Below are positions 8,501-15,075 of a DNA stretch of 17,618 nt, piece by piece (position 1 is the stretch's first letter; every line of letters begins with the position of its first letter). The position numbers were made by a program, and so were the translations under genes. This stretch comes from JAYEJB01 sp034716415 (lineage in GTDB: Bacteria > Patescibacteriota > Patescibacteriia > SG8-24), in NCBI GenBank assembly GCA_034716415.1, contig JAYEJB010000019.1, forward strand, positions 1-17,618, given 5' to 3'. The notes beneath the pieces were generated by a model that did not search any database, was not told the DNA's origin, and saw only the letters and a list, made by a program, of their open reading frames with translations.

Positions 8501-11500
8501 AGGTCCGCCGCGACCGCGAATGCGCCGAGTGGCTCGAGTGCGAGAGCGTCGTCCCGACCTATGACAGTAATGCAGGCCGGTGGATCAACCGCTGCGCCAA
8601 CTTCGGGCTGTGTTCGGAGAACATGCAGGTCGGCGAGAGCTTCGTCTGTTCGGAATTCATCCAGGCGCCTAAGACCGTGCTGACCGCGGACGAGTACGTG
8701 GCGCGCGACACCACCTGGCGCGGACTCGATTACTCGGGCTTCAGCCTGGTCGGTCGTTATCCGTCGCAGTATCTGCAGACGTTCAAGGTCACGAGGGGGG
8801 TGTGTCGTAACAGCGTTGGAGAGAATGAGGTTGACGCCGATGACGATCCGATTCTCTGTATCTCGTCCGACGACTGTAGTGGCGCGTACACATGTACCTC
8901 TCCGCTGTCCGGAGTCTGCATCGGCGACGGTCGGGACGCGGGTAGGTCATGTGAAGTGAGTAATGAAGAAGAGATCGCAGATGACGATGACGTCGAACGT
9001 GTCACTTGTAGCGGCGATGATTACTGCTCGTGGAGCGAGTTCGACACCACCAGGTTCGGTATCCGGTTGTCCATCTGTGCCGGAGAAGCCGGCAGGCAGT
9101 GCGGCGACGACGCGGATTGCGGCGGAAGCGGGCCGTGTATCACCAGCTGTACGGAGAATAGCGACTGTCCTTCCGACGGATACGGCTATGCGCTTTGTGA
9201 TGGCGGTGCGGACGCCGGACAGCGTTGTTCTATCGCCGCCGATTGTGAAGGTGGCACCTGCGAACCGCCTGGCGGGACGTGCCTGCGAGGAGTCTGCGTC
9301 TACGATTTCTACGGCGGACCGCTCAACACGGCTTCACGATTGAGCGCGCCGTCCTGCCGCGCCTATCCGGAGAAAGACGCACCGTTCCCGCGGGAGGTTG
9401 TTGATGCAGAAGCTGATATGCTCGAAGGGGCGTTCACTCACGGCTACGATTCCTTCGGTAATCCTGCAGTCAAGAAGACCGCTTTCCGCGGAGCTAACGT
9501 CTGTCACGAAGGCAATAGCTGTGAATGTACCTACAAGCGTGTCTCGTACGGCTCCGGTCAGAGTGCGGTCAGGTTCCAATCCGCGGACGGCTCAATCAGG
9601 TATAGGGATTCGGATGGCGACATGGTCACCGGCAATTACGCGCAGAGCATCTGTGTCGGCGGTCCGCATAATGGAAGGACATGTACGCCTACCACTGCCG
9701 CCGCCGACTGCAACGAGGGTGACGTTACCGGAGTCTGCACCAAGGTCGGTTCCATCACCAGCGCGCTCGGTTGGCCCGGATTCTGTGTCGACTCCGACGA
9801 GTCGCTACGGCTGTACGGCGAGCAGGACATTCCAGGTTGTAACCTCTGGCTCCCGGTCGACATCATCCCCGGCATGACCGACATGTTCAGCCAAGCGCCG
9901 GAGGCTGGGTTTGGAGCAGGCTTCGATGATTTGACGTATTGTAGTTTGGCTGTCGGTAACGGTGACAGGGGATCGTGCTCCGCACAGCCAAGCAGAGAAT
10001 GCACTCTGGGCGGCATTGAATGCGAAGATGATCCCGCTTGGGGGGTGTGCAATCCGTACAATAAGATACTTCAGGCTGATGAGGGTGGTGTGCTGGGTCA
10101 GCCCGTAGACAGTGAGGGGGATAGTTGGTTGCGTGCCCGCGATCGTAATGATTGTGATGGTCATCTCGGAAGCGGTAGTGACGATGATTGGAGAAATCAA
10201 CTTGCACGCGATGATATTTCCGAAATAGTCGTAATGCTTCACGATACCAGCGACCCGAAACTGATTATACTGAATGAAAATAACGGTTTCATGTTCGCGA
10301 ATCATTTCGCTGGTGCTATTCCGGATGGCGACGACGAAGAGTTCGTGGTCGACGGTGTTAAATATCTTAAGAACGAAGCGGACACCAGTGATACCTATAA
10401 TTGTATTAATATATTTTTCTCTCCAAGTGTCGATCCTGAATGTAAATTCTGTTCTGGTGAGACCGATTCGTGCGGACACCCTGACGTTGGTCAGGACAGA
10501 ACAACGCACGGTGAGAGGAATTGTATAGCTTTGATGGCTAATTTCAACTCCCTTGGTCAATACGAAGGTATTGACTGGCGAATGTGTGCGAATAAGACGG
10601 GAGACTGCAACGTAGACCACGATATCCGGGTCGTAGGAGCACACATTCGCACGCGTGAATCCTGTACGCTGGTCAGTACGGTCCAGAGCACCGGCAATCA
10701 TGGAGTGGCTTGGACCGATAAGTTGCACAATCTGGCAAATGGACAGGAGATCTCCGGATTCCCGCAGGCAGACGCATTTGTGAATCATTATGTACAAGCG
10801 ACTTTTGTGCCCGCTTTGATTGATTCTGGAGTTGATCACACGCCGTTTGGTAGGGTTGCTCTAGCGCCCGGATTAGATATAGTGAATCTAACCTATCCGG
10901 TTTCAGTCGTCGGAGCCGCCTCGGATGATGAGGAGGGATGGACGATATCGGGTGGCAGCCCATTCTATAGTCCGGCCGAAATCGATGATTCAGCCGGAAC
11001 TGTCGATTATCCTGAGGTAGATCCCGGGACCGGATATGCGGCCGTTGCGGGTTTGCCGTTGCTTTGTATCGGTCCGTGTCGCGTTCCAGAAAACGCAATC
11101 GATGATTTGGTGTCTGATTTCGGCACCGTATCAGTTCGGAATGAGGCGATGGTCCGATTGGGTGACTTGTTCGCCGTCGTCTATGATACTTACTCATGGG
11201 AGCAGACCGGGGGTTACACGCGCGAAAGTGTATACGACAACTACGACCGTCGCGCAGACAATCTCCCCGGCTACGATTCTCCCCACGTCCGCGCGGTGAG
11301 CACCGCTTCATGCACCGGCAGGGGAGACGTCTGTCAGGAGCTCTTCACCGAAGGTATCTCCATCAACGGTACGACGCAGGATCGGTGCTACCCGGGCGGG
11401 CAGGCGATCAACGTTCAGCTTCAGTATTACGCCTTCGCCGACAGCGAACACATGCCGATCCGGCGCAAGATCGTCGACTTCGGTGACGGCAGTCCGCCCA

Positions 11501-11994
11501 TAGTCCAAGAGGGCAGTTTCAAGAATCACCGCGGCCTCGATACGCGCGGTGAAGAGATCTGCGGCAGTGGTGACGGGACCGACTTCGGTCTGACGAGCGA
11601 CGCTTGCGACAGCCGCTACTACCGCGAGCAGAAGACCTATACTTGCTCCCAAGCGCTCGCCAAGACATTGACCGGATGCACGCCGGGCGATCCGTCCTAC
11701 CCATGCCGGGATGTCGCCGGTTGCTGTGTCTTCAAACCACGCGTCCAGATGCTCGATAACTGGGGTGTCTGTAACGGCACCTGCCTCGGCGGTCCTGGTG
11801 GAGATCTCTGTTTCAACGGTTCGCCACCTCCCGGATATCTCGATGGCGGTGATCCTTCAAGTACCGAAGACGAGTGCACCGTCCTGACCGACACACTCCG
11901 GGACTACGGCGACATTAACGACGGCATCTCCGGGATCCAGCGGCCGTGGACCGAAGGACCGGAGATAACGGTCTGTCCGGAAAGTTGCAATTGA
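2581..11994 (+). CDS. Giant secreted cysteine-rich mosaic protein (3137 residues)
   Basis: Function unknown; probably an extracellular, disulfide-stabilised surface or adhesion protein. A basic N-terminus plus hydrophobic core (17-34) and V-Q-A before Q41 make a signal peptide; no in-frame alternative start lies before that core. Residues 41-330 are helical and cysteine-poor. The rest carries most of about 170 cysteines (my count). It includes ten C-x6-C motifs (565-1790), two jelly-roll-like segments (735-920, 1221-1412), D-x-D-x-D-G-like loops (478-486, 664-672, 1629-1637, 2343-2347), follistatin/EGF-like disulfide modules (1860-2370) and a PKD-like VDFGDGS (2965-2971). There is no CxxCH, LPxTG or C-terminal helix, so anchoring is unclear. 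It starts 12 nt after the calcium-motif gene and ends in tandem stops TGATGA before a terminator. Composition is patchy, with AT-rich stretches near 4390-4640 and 9900-11220. The reading frame is certain; the role is inferred. Confidence 0.93.
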   Translation: MKGERNKRPRGRVRASFLLFVFLFFVSAPLLLLAPRSVQAQDTHPEIITDTQTTVTNIWGTLTDNLVEGAVTALVSGANYFLSKLAYEAAVALTSDCPGQVVCWDSKGFSEGLEDAWQGAVGEMVGTLSEVGGFEELGLNLCEPSTPEISMTIQLGILNEVEPPEPACDFNAIADNWTEFGETMTSKETLEAMMPAFEPGQGSLSVSLEVLGFSIEESTRASEEAAMKRLAESGKGGFSDILDPVSGRVLSPGSVVQKGFEKMETEKDEAPRESTQQMSAGQVARGAVLSVVINTVQTFVQTFLSRLVNKFTSGILTAEEAITAQPDIILSEEGLFRPPGESTAREALSRLLVSPPRDVGVIDPLLNFGVCPPQGRRPDNCVADGQLINAVRVAGATPFTVRMAIEEGYLHGDWPLISSNDAGRDQDPFCYTFAYCESNLKKLRAARVIPIGWEIAAHDAPIGSASWRLKDVVNGFEDCNLDGERDDDHPFCRLIDPDWVLKAPPTQCRAQVYGAHLLSPEIPQRQEQCVDMRTCLQQDDIGNCAGGWGYCVREKNVWRFNGDQCPEYYNSCKTLEPVKGGSPISYLMNTIDYGICNADNVGCQQYATTLNTVSCSMTDICDGVLNPDGCELSCNVSAGDSGMDCSPGAGETCRMANICANEFDRDGDGTADGCDVGCIVEPGQRSCSTLTGLESEKSDDWMELPARFFSDNVETCNAKDNGCSSLISFGLGQSLNMVDNGSFEMLSAGDAVGWLSSGVVVDDGESAIEGNKAIDLDGAGTTIYGPLPLRPNMMNTVSAAYMAAGGGNVDGDIRISFYNEAGGREGPDGFSAATVFSEYLSVYDVTAGGSEPCGLSGSDIYCNPNWDGGNHPEMRMGVSFLVTNPDVAMATIEFSGGNAYMDAVQFEEGPLTPYHTGYNAGRRVNLKLAPDYLGCTGEEGDMSECSSFALMCRETEVGCERYSPTNGDPPVPGIVGSQDYCPAECDGYDVFFQEETDFEAAAAEPDYFIPSTATECSSFDEGCTAFTNVETEAVEHYNHLRLCLHESDTNVETFYTWEGSDTTGYQLRAWSLQRTGDDSTPAGPHDVCDDAGCNTGYAPCVRLQDGNPDVCVDDPALPAHREGFCGLGDIDAGDFDCREFYDSAGNRHYRRLSKTIISSPDCRFYRLSGRTREDCEEKGNGVYDTALSECIYRASPSWSNACPAAFAGCRGYRGNAAMNVQTLFVEDFESESTDWRRGRHNDANLAPMSSESLVVGGQSVFVEGPGSNQHVWGYVDLQGETDSLYTLSFWARGSGQLDIFAGGLGYACLLDCPGGGADCPCTDSQGNTCDVSAGGDWCYSTSAASLSGGSVYFSDGNGATLAPAVNLTPEWHLYELGPVRIIVDNPGSAILSMHADAGADNVAYVDNIMMKRTRDNVYVIRDSWNTPDSCDRTMDGVYSPLEMLGCREYSDSQRDLHYLRSISALCRDGAVGCEAYSDTQNTSDTTGYRTYGAVCDLGGMCGIDVVPGGPNCQCDYTPPPVGAHILDTVEDACRVPIGESQCRFDLDGLDVSTEPPYCNEDSDCDTNICNVATNRCEGTFNYPDRFSIPADERIYVAADSSVHCPATSVGCRTMGVPEIQFERKCLMDDDDGDGKPDKCEDIDPDVIGETCTCWDHLSGDRCEVQEGETKCVVNLDEGVIGAWRAIAFRDDPSKYDQSLCETDAVGCEAFSGAGGTFYFKEPSNQVCKFKTNIKYEGVQTSGWFRKSELGGVFPCYDDLFVNGETFGIYKNGDEQYAGWVGLCEAEFDQCEEFVDPLDTSEIHPDGKPYYYLDNKKLDKAGCSGEASLKQGCVLVEQTSNTQSYFSSAASYFRSEFESGGGMVTPLDCSPDDPRRSGLCENRCYKKTNGSCEQTGTQCTQTSDCELSGCVPRHLCVVGSPLCCDVCIGDDTWGMGCREDWQCDQALGEVCEDPSTVPGVDEDEVTGNDSNLVLKVRRDRECAEWLECESVVPTYDSNAGRWINRCANFGLCSENMQVGESFVCSEFIQAPKTVLTADEYVARDTTWRGLDYSGFSLVGRYPSQYLQTFKVTRGVCRNSVGENEVDADDDPILCISSDDCSGAYTCTSPLSGVCIGDGRDAGRSCEVSNEEEIADDDDVERVTCSGDDYCSWSEFDTTRFGIRLSICAGEAGRQCGDDADCGGSGPCITSCTENSDCPSDGYGYALCDGGADAGQRCSIAADCEGGTCEPPGGTCLRGVCVYDFYGGPLNTASRLSAPSCRAYPEKDAPFPREVVDAEADMLEGAFTHGYDSFGNPAVKKTAFRGANVCHEGNSCECTYKRVSYGSGQSAVRFQSADGSIRYRDSDGDMVTGNYAQSICVGGPHNGRTCTPTTAAADCNEGDVTGVCTKVGSITSALGWPGFCVDSDESLRLYGEQDIPGCNLWLPVDIIPGMTDMFSQAPEAGFGAGFDDLTYCSLAVGNGDRGSCSAQPSRECTLGGIECEDDPAWGVCNPYNKILQADEGGVLGQPVDSEGDSWLRARDRNDCDGHLGSGSDDDWRNQLARDDISEIVVMLHDTSDPKLIILNENNGFMFANHFAGAIPDGDDEEFVVDGVKYLKNEADTSDTYNCINIFFSPSVDPECKFCSGETDSCGHPDVGQDRTTHGERNCIALMANFNSLGQYEGIDWRMCANKTGDCNVDHDIRVVGAHIRTRESCTLVSTVQSTGNHGVAWTDKLHNLANGQEISGFPQADAFVNHYVQATFVPALIDSGVDHTPFGRVALAPGLDIVNLTYPVSVVGAASDDEEGWTISGGSPFYSPAEIDDSAGTVDYPEVDPGTGYAAVAGLPLLCIGPCRVPENAIDDLVSDFGTVSVRNEAMVRLGDLFAVVYDTYSWEQTGGYTRESVYDNYDRRADNLPGYDSPHVRAVSTASCTGRGDVCQELFTEGISINGTTQDRCYPGGQAINVQLQYYAFADSEHMPIRRKIVDFGDGSPPIVQEGSFKNHRGLDTRGEEICGSGDGTDFGLTSDACDSRYYREQKTYTCSQALAKTLTGCTPGDPSYPCRDVAGCCVFKPRVQMLDNWGVCNGTCLGGPGGDLCFNGSPPPGYLDGGDPSSTEDECTVLTDTLRDYGDINDGISGIQRPWTEGPEITVCPESCN
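4783..5340 (+). other. Jelly-roll (carbohydrate-binding-module-like) domain 1 in the giant protein
   Basis: Residues 735-920 begin with NGSFE (740-744) and W754 and end with DAVQFEEG (902-909). NGSFE...W at the start and a D-A-V-Q-x-E strand at the end are typical of CBM4/9-type and related jelly-roll domains. Between them are alternating hydrophobic strands. Two cysteines sit in an inserted loop (DIYCNPNWDGG area). Ligand unknown; the call is from pattern only. Confidence 0.5.
6241..6816 (+). other. Jelly-roll-like domain 2, split by a six-cysteine loop
   Basis: Residues 1221-1412 start with EDFES...DW (1226-1235), contain a YTLSFWARG strand, and end with AYVDNIMM (1403-1410), matching the strand order expected of a jelly-roll domain. 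The predicted sandwich is interrupted at about 1305-1340 by an insert with cysteines at 1308, 1312, 1319, 1321, 1329 and 1338. The second half resumes with WHLYELGPVRI. The fold is inferred from motifs. Confidence 0.45.
8917..9684 (+). repeat. Four-copy C-x-G-x(n)-G-x-x-C disulfide module in the giant protein
   Basis: Related segments at C2113-C2124 (CIGDGRDAGRSC), C2166-C2174 (CAGEAGRQC), C2206-C2216 (CDGGADAGQRC) and C2358-C2368 (CVGGPHNGRTC) are each followed by further cysteines, often as x-D-C (for example DADC, AADC). Similar short cysteine modules are common in large secreted proteins of environmental bacteria. They sit in a different part of the protein from the C-x6-C array. Confidence 0.6.
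9895..11220 (+). other. AT-rich segment inside the giant gene
   Basis: Composition and codon choice shift sharply here. For example 10381-10440 is about 33% GC by count, against about 68% at 7621-7680. The reading frame stays open and the encoded stretch (about residues 2440-2880) is poorer in cysteine than its flanks. It reads like a domain of different origin or with different constraints. No repeats or mobile-element ends were recognised at the boundaries, which are approximate. Confidence 0.5.
11401..11646 (+). other. PKD-like domain near the giant protein's C-terminus
   Basis: Residues 2941-3022 hold the strand-loop VDFGDGSPP (2965-2973), the signature of PKD domains (x-D-F-G-D-G), preceded by a VQLQYYAF strand and followed by YREQKTYTC, which could be the closing strand. 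About 40 residues with two cysteines are inserted between them. PKD domains are usually extracellular and protein- or glycan-binding. The match is motif-level only. Confidence 0.45.
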
Positions 11995-12017
11995 TGACAC
12001 GCAAGTAAGCAGAATAA

Positions 12018-12050
12018 AAAACACCCGCCCAAGCGGCGGGTGTTTTGATT
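12018..12050 (+). terminator. Intrinsic terminator after the giant gene, possibly bidirectional
   Basis: A 12-bp perfect stem (12018-12029 with 12035-12046; core ACACCCGCC/GGCGGGTGT) closes a 5-nt loop CAAGC and is followed by GATT after TTTT. The A-run on the left gives an even better T-tail on the minus strand. It lies 23 nt after the TGA and separates the giant-protein unit from the VirB6-like unit. Confidence 0.85.
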
Positions 12051-12068
12051 AAGGGGGCGGTGCTTCCT

Positions 12069-12164
12069 TTTGTCATTGCGAGGCCGAAGGCCGAAGCAAT
12101 CCCGTGATTTGAGCTCAGGACGACGGGATTGCTTCGTCGGCTGCGGCCTCCTCGCAATGACAAA
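12069..12164. repeat. Large imperfect inverted repeat, MITE- or REP-like
   Basis: The left arm (12069-12105) and right arm (12123-12164) are inverted copies. Each begins TTTGTCATTGCGAGG when read inward and ends CGAAGCAATCCCGT near a 17-nt centre (12106-12122). The right arm has about 5 extra bases plus a few mismatches. The TGTCATTGCGAGG / GAAGCAATCCC pattern is, from general knowledge, a very common dispersed palindromic element in many environmental bacterial genomes. It would fold into a long hairpin in RNA or single-stranded DNA. It has no coding capacity and no transposase alongside. Confidence 0.8.
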
Positions 12165-12174
12165 GAGAGGTGAC

Positions 12175-12202
12175 TGCCAGGCACTCTGGTGTCAGGTACT
12201 TT
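12175..12202. repeat. REP-like pair of short direct repeats
   Basis: TGCCAGGCACTCT (12175-12187) and TGTCAGGTACTTT (12190-12202) match at 10 of 13 positions. The second contains GTGTCAGGTAC (12189-12199 region), one base from the GTGTCAGGCAC core seen in many REP elements. It may be a decayed remnant of a dispersed repeat. Weak evidence. Confidence 0.25.
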
Positions 12203-12203
12203 A

Positions 12204-12212
12204 TGTGGATAA
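12204..12212 (-). other. Perfect DnaA-box sequence (single copy)
   Basis: TGTGGATAA on the plus strand is the complement of the DnaA-box consensus TTATCCACA. It is a single box in the non-coding stretch between two transcription units, with no cluster, no AT-rich unwinding element and no dnaA or dnaN nearby. A 9-mer is expected by chance at about one in eight in a window of this size. It could be a regulatory DnaA site or coincidence. Confidence 0.2.
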
Positions 12213-12260
12213 GTATCCCACAAGCTTAATATTCCGCATGTTTTCACCCGATTCAATCAC

Positions 12261-12289
12261 TTCCGACACAGCCTTAAACATGGTATCCT
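12261..12289 (+). promoter_or_regulatory. Possible extended -10 promoter for the VirB6-like unit
   Basis: TGGTATCCT (12281-12289) gives TG plus one base before the -10 candidate TATCCT (4 of 6). At 17 nt spacing the -35 is TTCCGA (12261-12266, 3 of 6). Transcription would begin near 12296, about 22 nt before the ATG at 12318. A promoter is needed somewhere here because a terminator lies upstream, but this particular choice is weak. The stretch 11995-12317 holds no supported gene. Confidence 0.35.
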
Positions 12290-12317
12290 TCTTACGTAAA
12301 CGAAACCGTGCCAACGC

Positions 12318-15071
12318 ATGGATGAATTGAGACAAGAGGACATCCGGCGCCTAAAGCAGACCATGCCGTTCCCGAAAGAGGGGAAGGGTCGTTTTGTGGG
12401 TCGTCGTACCTGGATCGCGGTAGCCGCCGTAGCCCTGGTGGGCGTGTTCTTCATGCCCGAAGTCGCCTCGATGGGGCAGGCCGGATTCGCGAACTACATC
12501 TCGTTCGGCTTCACGATGCTCCTGTACTACATCACCAGTTTCGTTGGTCAGATGCTGCTCATACTGGTGGGCGCGCTCATCCATATCGCGCAGTACAACG
12601 GTTTCGTGACCTCCGCTCCCGTGGCGAACGGCTGGACCATCGTCCGCGATATCGCCAACATGTTCTTCATCGTAGCCCTGTTGCTGATCGCGTTCGGTAC
12701 GATGCTCGGTCTCGGCAACTATCAATACGAGAAGACCTTGCCCCGGTTCGTCATGATGGCCATTCTGGTCAATTTCTCGCGCACCATCTGTGGACTGATC
12801 ATCGATTTCTCGCAGGTCGTGATGCTGACCTTCGTCAACGGGTTCAAGGAGGCGGCCGGCGGCAATTTCGTCGACGCGTTTCAGATAACCCAATTGATGC
12901 AGTTGCAACCCCCGGGAGGATCAGGTGGTGACACTCGTGATATCTCCAGTTTTAATTGGGCCATAATGATGTCGATGTTCCTGGCGCTCGTCTTCGTCGG
13001 GGTGGCCACGCTCGTCATCGTCGTCATGATAGCGGTTCTGGTAGTGCGTATCGTCTACCTGTGGCTGTTGATTGTCATGTCGCCGCTGGCGTTCCTGTCG
13101 AGTGCGATACCGATCAGCAAAGCCAGCGGATTCTATAAGGATTGGTGGGAGAAGTTCAATAACCAGGTCCTGGTCGGGCCGTTCCTGGCGTTTTTTCTGT
13201 GGTTGTCCCTGATTAGCGTCGCTTCGGGCGGAATCGCGGAGGATGGTTTTCCGGATGAAGGACCGGGTTCGAGCGAGACAGCAGACGTCGCGACCCAGGG
13301 TGGATTCCAGAATATCGGCATAGACGGCATCCAGCAGTTCATCATCGCCATCGGACTGCTGCTCGGCGGTCTGGCCATGGCCCAGCAGATGAGCGGCTCG
13401 GCGGTCGCCATGGGTAAGGGTATCGCCAAGGGAGCGGGTAAGGTGGCTTGGCGTGGCGCCAAACTCGGCGCTAAAGCCGGTGCATACGGCGTGGGCCGAA
13501 TTCCGGTCGGGCGGGTCGATCCGAAGACCGGTCGCCGCATGAACCTGGCATCATTCGGCACTGCGGCCACGGCACGGATGAAGGAAACCGGTCTCTATAA
13601 GACTTTCAGTAAAGAAGGACGTGCTGCCACCCAGTCGCAGCGCGAGATTTCGGCTTTGCGCGCCATGGGTATGACTGATGCGGCCGACATGAAGCAGATG
13701 AGTCTCGTAAAGGAAAAATCAGGCCAGTTGGGGAAGAAATACTCTTCAGGACAATTACGTAAACTGGCTAAGGATGATCGTGCCAGTCAGGCTGATAAGC
13801 AGGGTGCGGTGATGGCGCTCGCTGAAAGGGCTGATTCGTCGCTGTGGGGAGGAGGAGAGAAAGTCAGCAAGATGGTTGCGGAGGCTGGAGGCTCTGCTGA
13901 TCTGGAGAAATCGATCCGTCTGACGATGAAGAAGAAAGGGGACAAAGACGCTCTCATCAAGAGTGGTGCGGACATGCAGAGCTACATGGGAACACTGAAC
14001 TCACGACAGAAGGGGAATGAGTTAAGGGGTATCGATAAAGCGGTGCAGGCAGATGAGAATGGTGAAATGACCAATCCACTAGCTGTCGATAAGATGCTTT
14101 CGATCGATGGTACGGACTTTGCGTCATTCTCTGCCGCTCTCAGGAAACAGGTGGGTGATGCGCTGTTGTTGGCCGCTGAAGTGGATCCAAGTCGGGCAGC
14201 TGAAATTGAGACCCAGTTCGATAGTCTTTACGGTGCCGGCACATTTTCAGCCCCCCCATCCCGTACACAAGCAGCTGACTTGAAAAGTGATATGGATGCA
14301 AAGGTGGCTGGCGGGAGGGCCGCGAAAGCGAAAGAAGGGCGGTTGGAAGAGGAATCATTTGATCTCAATGTCCAGAGGCAGTTGGCAGGTGCCGATAAGA
14401 GCAGTAGGAATGAAGCTGCTGCCGCGTTCGATATAGTTAAGGAAGTTAAAGAGAAATTGGCGCGTGGTGTAAATCCAACAACTCTGACAAGAGATATCGA
14501 TCACGCGATGACACAGTTGGATGTGGCGGCGACGGGCTCCGGTATCGATGTTAAGGATAAGTCCGGCGCATCGCAGAAAGATGAAAAGGCAATGAAACAA
14601 ACGACTTTGTATAAGGACCTACAGAACGCACGCGTAGCTGCGGCTGCCGGTAAAGGAAATGAAGCCCAGAAGTTCATGGATGCTGCAGCTGTCTCTACTG
14701 GAGCAGCGGCACGTGCTCACCAACTGTCACCAGAGCGCCGGAGGCAATATTACGAAGCAGCAAGTATCGGCAGCACTGGATACACACGGGCCCAAAATAC
14801 CGCTGATAAACTTACTTCTGCAGCCACTAACAAGGAAAGTAAACGTGAGGCGAAGCGGCTATACAGCCAGGTAAAGGGCATTAGAAAAACAGTCCTAAAT
14901 CGTTCCGGAGGAAAGGGTGGGGTCCTGTCAGATGATATGCAAAAGATGGTCGATGACGTGACAATCCTGGCCAAACAAATAAAGAAGGAGAAGGATTTCA
15001 ATACTAGAGTCATGGGAGATGTCGCTATATTGAAGGGGAAGATGGATGAGATCAATAAATCATTAGCTTAA
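12318..15071 (+). CDS. VirB6/TrbL-like polytopic membrane protein with long soluble tail
   Basis: 917 residues. Residues 1-360 hold about seven hydrophobic segments (31-50, 60-92, 112-133, 143-173, 213-264, 282-302, 338-356). DWWEKFNNQVLVGPF (275-289) before a membrane helix, and NGWTIVRDIANMFF (104-117) into another, resemble VirB6/TrbL proteins of type IV secretion systems as found in Patescibacteria. VirB6 proteins form inner-membrane channel or scaffold parts. After a Gly/Ala/Lys-rich stretch (357-400), the remaining roughly 500 residues are charged and helical, probably cytoplasmic, and much longer than in classical VirB6. The tail is AT-richer than the membrane part (about 43% GC at 14401-14460 versus 55% at 12661-12720). 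The ATG at 12318 was chosen because the ATG 4 nt later is out of frame; no Shine-Dalgarno sequence is visible. It is followed 4 nt later by the next gene. The family is fairly sure; the role is inferred. Confidence 0.85.
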   Translation: MDELRQEDIRRLKQTMPFPKEGKGRFVGRRTWIAVAAVALVGVFFMPEVASMGQAGFANYISFGFTMLLYYITSFVGQMLLILVGALIHIAQYNGFVTSAPVANGWTIVRDIANMFFIVALLLIAFGTMLGLGNYQYEKTLPRFVMMAILVNFSRTICGLIIDFSQVVMLTFVNGFKEAAGGNFVDAFQITQLMQLQPPGGSGGDTRDISSFNWAIMMSMFLALVFVGVATLVIVVMIAVLVVRIVYLWLLIVMSPLAFLSSAIPISKASGFYKDWWEKFNNQVLVGPFLAFFLWLSLISVASGGIAEDGFPDEGPGSSETADVATQGGFQNIGIDGIQQFIIAIGLLLGGLAMAQQMSGSAVAMGKGIAKGAGKVAWRGAKLGAKAGAYGVGRIPVGRVDPKTGRRMNLASFGTAATARMKETGLYKTFSKEGRAATQSQREISALRAMGMTDAADMKQMSLVKEKSGQLGKKYSSGQLRKLAKDDRASQADKQGAVMALAERADSSLWGGGEKVSKMVAEAGGSADLEKSIRLTMKKKGDKDALIKSGADMQSYMGTLNSRQKGNELRGIDKAVQADENGEMTNPLAVDKMLSIDGTDFASFSAALRKQVGDALLLAAEVDPSRAAEIETQFDSLYGAGTFSAPPSRTQAADLKSDMDAKVAGGRAAKAKEGRLEEESFDLNVQRQLAGADKSSRNEAAAAFDIVKEVKEKLARGVNPTTLTRDIDHAMTQLDVAATGSGIDVKDKSGASQKDEKAMKQTTLYKDLQNARVAAAAGKGNEAQKFMDAAAVSTGAAARAHQLSPERRRQYYEAASIGSTGYTRAQNTADKLTSAATNKESKREAKRLYSQVKGIRKTVLNRSGGKGGVLSDDMQKMVDDVTILAKQIKKEKDFNTRVMGDVAILKGKMDEINKSLA

Positions 15072-15075
15072 TCTG

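Noticed and set aside
9805..10839. 344-codon open frame on the minus strand
   Set aside because: It lies wholly inside the giant gene's AT-rich block. It has no start signals and no recognisable protein features, and the plus frame is continuous with clear domain content on both sides.
2581..11994. Multihaem cytochrome
   Set aside because: Despite the many cysteines, no CxxCH haem-binding motif was found; the cysteines fit disulfides better.
12204..12212. Replication origin
   Set aside because: A single DnaA box without a cluster, unwinding element or origin-associated genes is not enough.
12070..12330. 86-codon plus-strand reading frame beginning MSLRGRRPKQSRD
   Set aside because: It is a translation of the inverted repeat and its flank; peptides of this type are a well-known artefact of such repeats. 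It overlaps the promoter and the start of the VirB6-like gene.
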